Virus record (IMG/VR): IMGVR_UViG_3300044641_000537
Span: 1-31,727 of that record
Direction: 5' to 3' (one strand)
Length of the DNA stretch: 31,727 bases
Source: a virus
Part shown: positions 22,988 to 28,413 of the stretch, in pieces
How the letters are laid out: each line of letters starts with the position of its first letter
Position numbering within the stretch: position 1 is the stretch's first letter
Position numbers and translations under genes: made by a program
The notes under the pieces: generated by a model
Told to the model about the DNA's origin: nothing
Seen by the model: only the letters and a program-made list of their open reading frames with translations
Databases searched by the model: none

Positions 22988-23178
22988 TTCAATCCTCTGA
23001 TGTGAATAGCAAAGCTGTTCAAGGTGTCTTGACCAAAACCCTCCATTTTCTCGATATGCTGTGCAACCTCCTCGATAACTTGGTCTCGGTAAGGGTTGGT
23101 TGATACGCCTTGCACGGCACGTTTACGCCACAGGCTTTGGCGATCCAGTTCGGCAAATGCTTCATCTTCTTCAGTCAT
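22984..23178 (-). CDS. Small hypothetical protein
   Basis: ATG at 23178 follows a GGGAG site and overlaps the stop of the winged-helix gene. The 64-residue product has an acidic N-terminus, 'DRQSLWRKRAVQGVS' and a C-terminal helix with His residues. I do not recognise it. It lies in the middle of the chain of small leftward genes, and all of its neighbours are coupled by overlaps. Confidence 0.58.
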   Translation of the reverse strand: MTEEDEAFAELDRQSLWRKRAVQGVSTNPYRDQVIEEVAQHIEKMEGFGQDTLNSFAIHIRGLK

Positions 23179-23489
23179 ATCAACTCCCGCTGTATAGGCA
23201 CGAAACACCATTCACGTTCTGTCCTGCCTGACTTGGACTTGGTAACCCGACCAGTTAACTCCACCAAGCCTATCTTGGCCAACTCAGGCAACCGCCTTGC
23301 GACTTGGTGGCCATCCAGCCCAGTTAACTCAGCAATGCCATCTTTGCCCCGTGCGCCAAAACGCTGAAGGCAATCCACAATCAACCCAAAGTGCTGCCGA
23401 GCCAAGTCCTGTGCTTGGTCTGCGGCGGCGTGGCTGGTGGCTGGGTCAAGAGACCTTGCCCGATTAAAATGGGATTGTTGTATCGTCAT
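23175..23489 (-). CDS. Winged-helix DNA-binding protein
   Basis: The start at 23489 is chosen because GGGAG lies seven bases upstream. A longer frame from 23552 would overlap the SSB-like gene even more. The 104-residue product has 'DPATSHAAADQAQDLARQH', and then a winged-helix pattern: 'LIVDCLQRFGARGKDGIAE' helices, 'LTGLDGHQVARRLPELAKI' as the recognition helix region, and 'GLVELTGRVTKSKSGRT' as the wing. Such proteins occur next to phage recombination genes. It could regulate the leftward operon or assist replication. It overlaps the SSB-like gene by 26 bases. Confidence 0.7.
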   Translation of the reverse strand: MTIQQSHFNRARSLDPATSHAAADQAQDLARQHFGLIVDCLQRFGARGKDGIAELTGLDGHQVARRLPELAKIGLVELTGRVTKSKSGRTEREWCFVPIQRELI

Positions 23490-23709
23490 TATCAAACTCC
23501 CGTGGCTGTTGGCGTTCAGTTGGCTTGAGGTCGTAACAGTTTGCCCATCCATCCCACCCGCCTTTGGGCAGGGGTATCACATCCAGTTTGATTTTAAGGT
23601 TGCCGTTATCTTCAAACACCGAGCCGATGTTTTGATAGCGTTTCTTTTCCTCGCCCATCTTGTTAACGTATGAGCCAGTAACCACGGTGATGTCTTTGAT
23701 CTTTTTCAT
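23464..23709 (-). CDS. Small single-stranded DNA-binding protein
   Basis: The 81-residue product has one likely OB-fold made of strands such as 'DITVVTGSYVNKMGEEKKR' and 'NIGSVFEDNGNLKIKLD'. It ends in an acidic tail 'DNDDTTIPF' at 73-81. That ending is the standard SSB C-terminal tip (acidic residues followed by I-P-F), with which bacterial SSB binds partner enzymes. It lies directly after the exonuclease and Erf genes, so it probably coats single-stranded DNA during phage recombination. At 81 residues it is much shorter than bacterial SSB (about 175). It starts four bases before the end of the exonuclease gene (ATGA). Confidence 0.72.
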   Translation of the reverse strand: MKKIKDITVVTGSYVNKMGEEKKRYQNIGSVFEDNGNLKIKLDVIPLPKGGWDGWANCYDLKPTERQQPREFDNDDTTIPF

Positions 23710-24311
23710 GCAAGGCTTTCAAGTTGTTGGATTTTCAGGTCTACATCACCCAGAAATTGGATGACTGAATTCTCAAGCGAATCAACCAGTTGTTTGTCAA
23801 AGTTGATGCGCTTGATGAATAGTTGGTATTTTTCTGGCATCCGTGGGTCAAAGGATACAAAGTCGCACCACGGGCGTTCTGTGCAGGCCATTTGCCACAT
23901 CATTTGCGTGATGTATTTTTCTGGCACTTTTTGGTCTAGCAGGGTTGCAATATGGGTGGCGGTATTGGGGCATTTGATTTCCACCAATCCCTTGTCTGCC
24001 AAGCCATCAGGAGACGCACCAGACATCTCAATGCGTGGGTGGGTAATGAACCCTACCTCGGTTACCAAAATGTCAGCCTTGGCCTCGTAAGCGGCCCTCG
24101 CAAATGGTTCGGTATCAGTACCCCATTGCATGGCTGAGTTGCTAAAAGACTCTGCTGGTTTGCCTGTCATGCGTTCGCAGACCAGTTGGGCCATGTAGTT
24201 ATCCCTGCTGGTGCTGTAACCCGTCTTGGTCTTGGCGATGATGTCCGCAACCCTGCTGGCGGTGACCTTGCCGCATCTGGCGGCAAACCATTCTGTTGTA
24301 CCTTGGTCCAT
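23706..24311 (-). CDS. YqaJ-type (lambda exonuclease family) recombinase nuclease
   Basis: The 201-residue protein opens with 'TTEWFAARCGKVTASR', the start signature of the YqaJ/lambda exonuclease family. The PD-(D/E)xK nuclease core follows, with E68, D102 in 'SGASPDGL' and E111-x-K113 in 'LVEIKCP'. A conserved Gln-containing helix lies near 135-140 ('YITQMMWQMACT'). The enzyme digests one strand of double-stranded DNA ends, leaving single strands for the Erf annealing protein encoded just before it. The starts and stops of the three genes overlap, so they form one module. Confidence 0.92.
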   Translation of the reverse strand: MDQGTTEWFAARCGKVTASRVADIIAKTKTGYSTSRDNYMAQLVCERMTGKPAESFSNSAMQWGTDTEPFARAAYEAKADILVTEVGFITHPRIEMSGASPDGLADKGLVEIKCPNTATHIATLLDQKVPEKYITQMMWQMACTERPWCDFVSFDPRMPEKYQLFIKRINFDKQLVDSLENSVIQFLGDVDLKIQQLESLA

Positions 24312-24880
24312 TATTTCGCTCCTTCCAGCAAAACCTTTTTAGCGTCTTTTTTGGCGATGACCTTGCTAACCCATGCCTGTTCGCCTTTGGTGGCTGTATA
24401 GGCCGTTTTATAGGTTTTCTGCAACTCTGCGATAGTGGTGACTTCATCCATTGCCGCCAGCAGGTCAGCCATTTGGTTTTCGTTGACTTCGGACTTAACC
24501 TCAGTGCGTCTGCTGGCGCTGTTGCCATCGTCATCCTCTGGTGCAATACCGCAGGCAGCCATCAAACTGTACCGCCTGGCATAGGTCAGGGCAGAGCCAA
24601 ACCCTTGCGGGTCTTGCTTGGCGGCTGGAACGTGCAGGATGCCGCACTCAAGCATTTCGCCCGATTCGTGCAGGAATACGGTTTCAACCATCACCCCATC
24701 GTTGCAGTCGTAGTTCTTTTGAATCAGGGCAATGCCGTTGTCGTTTAGCCCTTGAATGACTGCCTCAACGCAGGCGGCAAGGTCAGCGTAGCGACTTTTG
24801 AAGTGCGGATTGGTGGAAGATTTTAGAGCAGGGCCAAAGGCTTTTTGTGCCTTGACCAGTGCGGTTGCGATGTGTTTCAT
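24311..24880 (-). CDS. erf: Erf-family single-strand annealing protein
   Basis: The 189-residue protein shows the ERF superfamily core: 'ALVKAQKAFGPALKSSTNP', 'HFKSRYADLAACVEAV', and 'GFGSALTYARRYSLMAACG' with 'EDDDGN' after it. P22 Erf is about 204 residues. The protein anneals complementary single strands and circularises or concatenates phage DNA. Its partner nuclease is encoded immediately downstream with a one-base TGATG-type overlap. The C-terminal 60 residues are a separate helical, Lys-rich part. Confidence 0.93.
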   Translation of the reverse strand: MKHIATALVKAQKAFGPALKSSTNPHFKSRYADLAACVEAVIQGLNDNGIALIQKNYDCNDGVMVETVFLHESGEMLECGILHVPAAKQDPQGFGSALTYARRYSLMAACGIAPEDDDGNSASRRTEVKSEVNENQMADLLAAMDEVTTIAELQKTYKTAYTATKGEQAWVSKVIAKKDAKKVLLEGAK

Positions 24881-24889
24881 GTTGACCCC

Positions 24890-25159
24890 TTAAAAAGTTT
24901 TGTTGAAATGTGCATTGATTGCCCGTGCCACACGCTGGCGACTCGGGGGTTCGTACCCAGCATATTCTTTGACTTCTTCTTCAATCCATTGGAAATGCAG
25001 CTTGGGCAAGTCGTAAGTGATGTCGATACCATCTTTGAAAACAAAGATGTCAAAGTGACCATCGGCATAGCAATCTTCATCTTCGTACCAAGTCCACTTG
25101 ACTGTGACTTCATCCCAAATCAGGAAAGTGGTGAATTCGCCTTCTTCTTCGTCATACAT
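24890..25159 (-). CDS. Acidic hypothetical protein
   Basis: ATG at 25159 follows GGAGGG by seven bases. A TTG two codons upstream is less likely. The 89-residue product is highly acidic and aromatic in its first 60 residues ('FLIWDEVTVKWTWYEDED') and has a more basic helical end ('RQRVARAINAHFNKTF'). Charge and shape recall DNA-mimic or nuclease-inhibitor proteins made by phages, but I recognise no family. It starts two bases after the stop of a small membrane gene. Confidence 0.58.
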   Translation of the reverse strand: MYDEEEGEFTTFLIWDEVTVKWTWYEDEDCYADGHFDIFVFKDGIDITYDLPKLHFQWIEEEVKEYAGYEPPSRQRVARAINAHFNKTF

Positions 25160-25161
25160 GG

Positions 25162-25278
25162 TCAAGCCCTCCAGTAAAAAACGTCTAAAGCAACCACCAC
25201 AAGGGCGGCAATGGATACAACCCAGAGGGCAACATTTGCCCAGTTGGTTGGTTTTTTGTAGTGTTCAATGTCAAACAT
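25162..25278 (-). CDS. Small single-span membrane protein
   Basis: A 38-residue frame with ATG at 25278 is preceded by TAGG. It has a polar N-terminus ('DIEHYKKPTNWANVALW') and one membrane span at about 16-34 ('LWVVSIAALVVVALDVFYW'). It lies neatly between two leftward genes, 11 bases from one and two from the other, which supports it being real. Early phage membrane peptides of this size can act in exclusion or host control. Nothing more can be said from sequence. Confidence 0.55.
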   Translation of the reverse strand: MFDIEHYKKPTNWANVALWVVSIAALVVVALDVFYWRA

Positions 25279-25289
25279 GGTTTTACCTA

Positions 25290-25517
25290 TCAGTTTTGAG
25301 AAAAATCGTATTCAAGGCGTTCTGAAAAAGATGGGTTCCAACCATTTTCAAAAGCGTCAGATTGAGCCCAGCGCAAAACAAATTGCTGGGCTGTAAGGTT
25401 GCGAGGGTCAAATATTTCGCATTTATTTGCATCAGCAGTAATTTCAATTAGTTCTGCTGGTGTTAAGTTAATGCCGTAATTGGCATAAATTTCTTGAGTA
25501 TCGATTGATGTAACCAT
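25290..25517 (-). CDS. Hypothetical protein, first gene behind the second leftward promoter
   Basis: The 75-residue product starts behind TTTAAGGAAA and follows a promoter-leader cassette that is a near copy of the one before the 26673-26873 gene. It is acidic, with 'EIYANYGINLTPAELIEIT' and 'LTAQQFVLRWAQSDAFENG', probably helical. I recognise no family. Being first behind its own promoter, it is probably made early and at high level. Confidence 0.65.
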   Translation of the reverse strand: MVTSIDTQEIYANYGINLTPAELIEITADANKCEIFDPRNLTAQQFVLRWAQSDAFENGWNPSFSERLEYDFSQN

Positions 25518-25534
25518 TTTGTTTCCTTAAAGAC

Positions 25535-25554
25535 CCCTTGCGAAATTGCTAGGG
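25535..25554 (-). promoter_or_regulatory. Leader hairpin, copy A
   Basis: In leftward RNA, CCCTAGC pairs with GCAAGGG around an AATTTC loop, with one A-A mismatch. It sits between the promoter at 25564-25592 and the TTTAAGG ribosome site of the 75-residue gene. Copy B at 26891-26911 keeps the CCC/GGG and GC/GC pairs and the AATTYC loop, although other bases differ. This suggests a conserved RNA or DNA element that controls translation or transcription. Confidence 0.5.
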
Positions 25555-25563
25555 CATGAGTGA

Positions 25564-25592
25564 ATTGTAAAGGGTTCTAAACAGTTTGTAAA
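25564..25592 (-). promoter_or_regulatory. Leftward sigma-70-type promoter, copy A
   Basis: Read leftward, TTTACA (-35) is followed by exactly 17 bases and TACAAT (-10), five of six matches to each consensus. The spacer contains TAGAACCC. The whole element and its leader recur at 26921-26949. It probably drives the chain of genes from 25517 to 22060, including the recombination set. Confidence 0.75.
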
Positions 25593-25633
25593 GAACTTTT
25601 CGCTGCTTTTATTAGGACTTTCCCTATGTTTGC

Positions 25634-25658
25634 AAAAAAAACAAGGGGCAAAAGCCCC
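25634..25658 (-). terminator. Leftward intrinsic terminator after DUF932 gene
   Basis: In leftward RNA a five-base GC stem (GGGGC/GCCCC) with a TTTT loop is followed by TTG and eight T. It lies six bases after the DUF932 stop codon and before promoter A. It separates the first leftward transcript from the second. The long T run makes it a convincing terminator despite the short stem. Confidence 0.75.
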
Positions 25659-25663
25659 AAGTT

Positions 25664-26632
25664 TTATGCCAATAAAAGTGATTCGGCTTCGGTTTTCAGT
25701 CGATTGCCATTGCCAAACCAAGCGTTATTCATGCGGCTGTCAACATTGTGGCCACGTTCATGGTCGATATATTGAGTCACCGCATTGAGTAAACCCCAGC
25801 GTGTGCCGTAAACACCTCGTCTGGTTGAACCCATGCCAGCGCCATCGAATAGATCAAGTACTCTTTTGAAGCCCCGTGATTCTTTAAGCGCTTGGGTTTC
25901 TGGGTCAAATGATGGTGGAAATAATTGGCTGAAAAAATCTTTTGTATATGCCGATGTGACATCTTGTCGTGCAAATGCTCTGTATTTGTCCATCATTCCA
26001 TCAAACCCACCAACGATGATGCCCAGTCTTTCACGCATCAGGCTTGAATCAAAATCTGTGCCATGTGTCAACATGACCCGACTTGGAGTTTTCTCGTTAT
26101 CAGCCGCAGAAAGTGTGTTGTTGCACACAACCCTGATGCTGGTAAATTGACCAATCGTTGCGGCAGAACCATCAAAGGATGTACTCAGTAAAAGATAACC
26201 CTTGACTGCATCATCGTGTAAAACCACAGCTTCTTTGTTGACATTTGCTAATGCCCAAATACGCTTGCCGCCTTTGATTGCGCCAGCAACCTCTAATGTG
26301 AATCCAGCCGATTGCACCAAGGTATTGAAAAAATCCAAAACATCTGCTGGTTGGTGGATTTTGTAGCGATCAGATACCACGCCCAAAGGTGTATCGTTGT
26401 CATTGCGGTAAATGACACTTTTGTTTTTAACTATTTGCGGTGCGCCATGACCTTCAGGCCAAAACATGACTGGAGAGACCTGTGCCTCCCAGTCAAGACC
26501 AGCCTCTTTGCGCCACACATCAATGGGTGCATCTTGGGTCAACTGTTGACCAAGACCATGCCAAGGGGTTCTGTTTGCGTAAGCGATCTTTGCTTTGCCT
26601 GTGATTGCATTGTTTTCGATTAAGTGAGCCAT
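25664..26632 (-). CDS. DUF932 family protein (phage/plasmid-like)
   Basis: This 322-residue protein has the conserved start of the DUF932 / phage-plasmid-like family: 'RTPWHGLGQQLTQDAPIDV' and 'WRKEAGLDWEAQVSPV'. The family segments 'LGVVSDRYKIHQPADVLDF' and 'TSIRVVCNNTLSAADNE' follow in the usual order. Family members are found on plasmids, phages and mobile elements and have no established biochemical role. It has a TTTAAGGAAAAATC leader before the ATG and is preceded by a stable UUCG hairpin. It is followed by a strong terminator, so it is the last gene of the first leftward transcript. Confidence 0.9.
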   Translation of the reverse strand: MAHLIENNAITGKAKIAYANRTPWHGLGQQLTQDAPIDVWRKEAGLDWEAQVSPVMFWPEGHGAPQIVKNKSVIYRNDNDTPLGVVSDRYKIHQPADVLDFFNTLVQSAGFTLEVAGAIKGGKRIWALANVNKEAVVLHDDAVKGYLLLSTSFDGSAATIGQFTSIRVVCNNTLSAADNEKTPSRVMLTHGTDFDSSLMRERLGIIVGGFDGMMDKYRAFARQDVTSAYTKDFFSQLFPPSFDPETQALKESRGFKRVLDLFDGAGMGSTRRGVYGTRWGLLNAVTQYIDHERGHNVDSRMNNAWFGNGNRLKTEAESLLLA

Positions 26633-26649
26633 GATTTTTCCTTAAAGAT

Positions 26650-26663
26650 GGGGCCGAAGCCCC
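26650..26663 (-). terminator. Leftward UUCG hairpin, attenuator-like
   Basis: Leftward RNA forms GGGGC-UUCG-GCCCC, a five-base GC stem closed by the extra-stable C(UUCG)G tetraloop. ATCTTT follows, with only a short T run. It lies between the 66-residue gene and the DUF932 gene, 18 bases before the DUF932 start. It may act as a partial terminator or stabilise the upstream mRNA, lowering DUF932 expression. Confidence 0.6.
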
Positions 26664-26672
26664 GTTGGTTGA

Positions 26673-26873
26673 TTAAGCGTTTGCGAGTTGTTCGTTGGTA
26701 GGGATGTTTAAAAAGCAAGCATCTAAAACGCCTGCATCAACTACCCGACCAGAGGGTGTGGTGTATCGAAGTTCAACAATAAATTTATTGATTGCTTCTA
26801 CTGTGTAAACAGTGGCATCTGGTAGATCGGTTGCCACCACTTTCATGCCTTTGTGAATGTCTTGAGGTTTCAT
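26673..26873 (-). CDS. Hypothetical protein, first leftward gene from the control region
   Basis: The 66-residue product begins 'MKPQDIHKGMKVVATDLPD' and continues 'TVYTVEAINKFIVELRYT', a strand pattern like small SH3-type barrels. Such folds are common in small phage proteins that bind nucleic acid or host factors. It starts behind CTTTAAGGAAA and promoter B, 41 bases from the predicted RNA start. By position it corresponds to the first gene after lambda PL, but there is no similarity to the N antiterminator. The role is unknown. Confidence 0.65.
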   Translation of the reverse strand: MKPQDIHKGMKVVATDLPDATVYTVEAINKFIVELRYTTPSGRVVDAGVLDACFLNIPTNEQLANA

Positions 26874-26890
26874 CGTTTTTCCTTAAAGTA

Positions 26891-26911
26891 CCCTATGCGG
26901 AATTGCTGGGG
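26891..26911 (-). promoter_or_regulatory. Leader hairpin, copy B
   Basis: The leftward RNA segment CCCCAGC-AATTCC-GCATAGGG can fold with outer CCC/GGG and inner GC/GC pairs and a bulge. It matches copy A at 25535-25554 in layout, loop and distance to promoter and start codon. Because base changes keep most of the pairs, a structured element is likely. It could bind a phage regulator or act on ribosome access. Confidence 0.48.
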
Positions 26912-26920
26912 AATGGTTGG

Positions 26921-26949
26921 ATTGTAAAGGGTTCTATACGAATTGTAAA
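26921..26949 (-). promoter_or_regulatory. Leftward sigma-70-type promoter, copy B (PL-like)
   Basis: Leftward TTTACA, 17 bases and TACAAT form a strong promoter identical in both hexamers to copy A. The spacer shares TAGAACCC with copy A. It points away from the Cro-like gene and starts the first leftward transcript. It therefore occupies the place of lambda PL in a divergent control region. Confidence 0.76.
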
Positions 26950-26961
26950 TGTGATTATTTT

Positions 26962-26986
26962 AAGTCCTACTATTTTGTGGGGACTT
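26962..26986. promoter_or_regulatory. Possible operator: inverted repeat in the control region
   Basis: AAGTCC at 26962-26967 and GGACTT at 26981-26986 are inverted with 13 bases between them. The right arm overlaps the likely -35 region of the rightward promoter. The left arm lies 12 bases upstream of promoter B. A GGACTT half-site also occurs 22 bases upstream of promoter A (25615-25620). A dimeric repressor such as the Cro-like protein could bind here, but the short arms could also be chance. Confidence 0.4.
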
Positions 26987-27013
26987 TAATGTTTCGGTTG
27001 CTTAACATACAAT
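26985..27013 (+). promoter_or_regulatory. Rightward promoter (PR-like) for the Cro-like gene
   Basis: TACAAT at 27008-27013 is a strong -10 hexamer, with TTTAAT 17 bases upstream as a weak -35. The predicted RNA start is at or within a base or two of the ATG at 27020, so the transcript would be nearly leaderless. No ribosome site precedes the ATG. A weak -35 suggests that an activator or repressor controls it. Confidence 0.52.
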
Positions 27014-27019
27014 GCTCAC

Positions 27020-27184
27020 ATGACAAAAGAACAGATTATCAGATTGGCGGGCTCACAGAGTGAGCTTGCACGTATTTTGGGTATCACTAGGGCGGCTGTA
27101 AATCAATGGCGGCAGATACCTGAAGGTAGACTTTGGCAACTCAGGGCCATTCGCCCACAATGGTTTTTAACGGAGGAAACATGA
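27020..27184 (+). CDS. Cro-like helix-turn-helix repressor
   Basis: The 54-residue product has a Cro-type helix-turn-helix at about residues 11-31: 'GSQSELARILGITRAAVNQW'. The 'ITRAAVNQW' recognition helix is like those of many short Cro and YdaS-type proteins. Cro proteins are dimeric repressors that turn down early transcription in lambdoid phages. It is the first rightward gene, divergent from promoter B and followed by replication genes, the classic cro position. No larger CI-type repressor is found beside it. Its TGA overlaps the ATG of the next gene. No ribosome site is visible, which fits a leaderless mRNA. Confidence 0.82.
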   Translation: MTKEQIIRLAGSQSELARILGITRAAVNQWRQIPEGRLWQLRAIRPQWFLTEET

Positions 27185-27330
27185 AAAAAACACTGATTGC
27201 AATTTGGATTGCGGTATCAACCACAACGGTCTGGGCGGCTTGTTCGACACATACTTACTATGCAAATGGCAGGTATGTAACTTGCACAACCTGTTGCTAC
27301 GGAAATAATTGCAATACAAACTGTTATTGA
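27181..27330 (+). CDS. Secreted cysteine-rich miniprotein
   Basis: The 49-residue product has a strong ribosome site (GGAGG, five bases before ATG) and a clear signal peptide: basic MKK, a hydrophobic core to residue 18 and cleavage expected after A19 (V-W-A). The mature peptide of about 30 residues has six cysteines (C21, C35, C38, C39, C44, C48) in a Thr/Asn/Tyr-rich context ending 'CNTNCY'. It would be exported and probably folded by disulfides in the periplasm, although metal binding is possible. I have seen similar short sequences in environmental phages but know of no function. It is coupled to the Cro-like gene (ATGA), so it is an early product. Confidence 0.75.
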   Translation: MKKTLIAIWIAVSTTTVWAACSTHTYYANGRYVTCTTCCYGNNCNTNCY

Positions 27331-27431
27331 TATATAGTTGAGACACGGCTACCTTTAGCGGGGGAAAAGGCGATTCATCACCGTCCTGCCGATGTTTCTT
27401 TTTGTGATGATGACCAATGATGTGAGGTTCT

Positions 27432-28199
27432 ATGCACTACTATCAGTTCAATATAGGTGACTACAAAAGTCATACTGAACACCTTTCCGAAATGGAAGAT
27501 TTGGCCTATCGGCGATTGCTCGATTGGTACTATCTACACGAAAAACCCATCCCACTTGACAGCAACGAAACAGCAAGACAAATTCGTATGCGTTCGCATG
27601 GCGATTGCATTGCATTGGTATTGCAAGAGTACTTTGAGCGCACAGCGGATGGATGGATACATCACAGGGCAAATGCTGAGATTTTGAAGGCTGGCGATAG
27701 GTCTCAAAAGGCAAGTGCCAGTGCCAAAGTTCGATGGCATAAGAGTTCTGATGCGAACGCATTGCAGTCGCAATCCGAACCCAATGCTACACAGAACACA
27801 GAACACATTACACAAAACACAATAGATATTTATTTGTCTGACGACAAATCTGAGTCAGCAAAAAAATTACCAGACTGTGAACACAAGGGGGTCATTGAAC
27901 TTTACCACCAATGGTTACCAACCCTACGAAAGGTCGAGGTCTGGAACGCAACAAGACAAGGTTATTTGCGGCAAAGATGGCGGGAAGTTGCTGAAGAGCT
28001 GGCGCAGGAAAAGCCGATTGATACTGCCCATGTTTTGAATTGGTGGGGTGATTTTTTTCAGCACATTGGAAAAAGTAAATTCCTGACTGGAAAAGTCAAC
28101 AGCAAGGATGGTCGAGCATTTACTGCCGATCTTGAGTGGATTTTGAAACCAAGCAATTTTGCAAAGATCATTGAAGGGAAATACCATGGCAATCACTAA
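27432..28199 (+). CDS. DUF1376-containing replication protein (O-like)
   Basis: The 255-residue protein starts with the DUF1376 signature 'YYQFNIGDYKSHTEHLSEM' and 'EDLAYRRLLDWYYLHEKPI' (residues 3-42). A low-complexity linker follows, with Gln, Ser, Asn and Thr (100-135). The C-terminal region ends 'FTADLEWILKPSNFAKIIE', a motif found in phage replication initiators and primosomal proteins. It probably recruits host replication proteins to the phage origin. A GAGGT site precedes the ATG. It is the first large gene of the rightward early block, as O is in lambda. Its end overlaps the next gene by 14 bases. Confidence 0.85.
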   Translation: MHYYQFNIGDYKSHTEHLSEMEDLAYRRLLDWYYLHEKPIPLDSNETARQIRMRSHGDCIALVLQEYFERTADGWIHHRANAEILKAGDRSQKASASAKVRWHKSSDANALQSQSEPNATQNTEHITQNTIDIYLSDDKSESAKKLPDCEHKGVIELYHQWLPTLRKVEVWNATRQGYLRQRWREVAEELAQEKPIDTAHVLNWWGDFFQHIGKSKFLTGKVNSKDGRAFTADLEWILKPSNFAKIIEGKYHGNH

Positions 28200-28410
28200 G
28201 TTCAGAAAAGACGAGCCGCAAGAAAATTTTGACTATCTGATGTGTTCTGTGGCTGGATGTTCAAAACGATGGGCAGTTCACATGGAGGGTCAAAGACCAA
28301 TGTGTTCTAACCATCAATGGTCAGATAAAAAACCAGCAACAGCAAGGGATATTGCCGCACTTTTACCTAATGCCCCTGTAAAGCACTGGACTGATGATGA
28401 GGCATTCTGA
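28186..28410 (+). CDS. Small zinc-binding-type protein beside the replication gene
   Basis: ATG 28186 is chosen because GAAGGGAAA lies five bases before it. A TTG start at 28159 is less likely. The 74-residue product contains C20-x4-C25 and a later C40-x2-H43, spaced like a small treble-clef or zinc finger ('MCSVAGCSKRWAVHMEG', 'PMCSNHQW'). It is encoded inside the end of the replication gene and is probably co-regulated with it. A DNA-binding role in replication is plausible but unproven. Confidence 0.65.
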   Translation: MAITKFRKDEPQENFDYLMCSVAGCSKRWAVHMEGQRPMCSNHQWSDKKPATARDIAALLPNAPVKHWTDDEAF

Positions 28411-28413
28411 TGT

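Noticed and set aside
27331-27431. Promoter or small gene in the 101-base gap before the DUF1376 gene
   Set aside because: No -35/-10 pair with proper spacing was found. A 22-codon frame from 27392 lacks a ribosome site. A TCATCAC/GTGATGA pairing has a loop of more than 20 bases. Nothing here can be supported.
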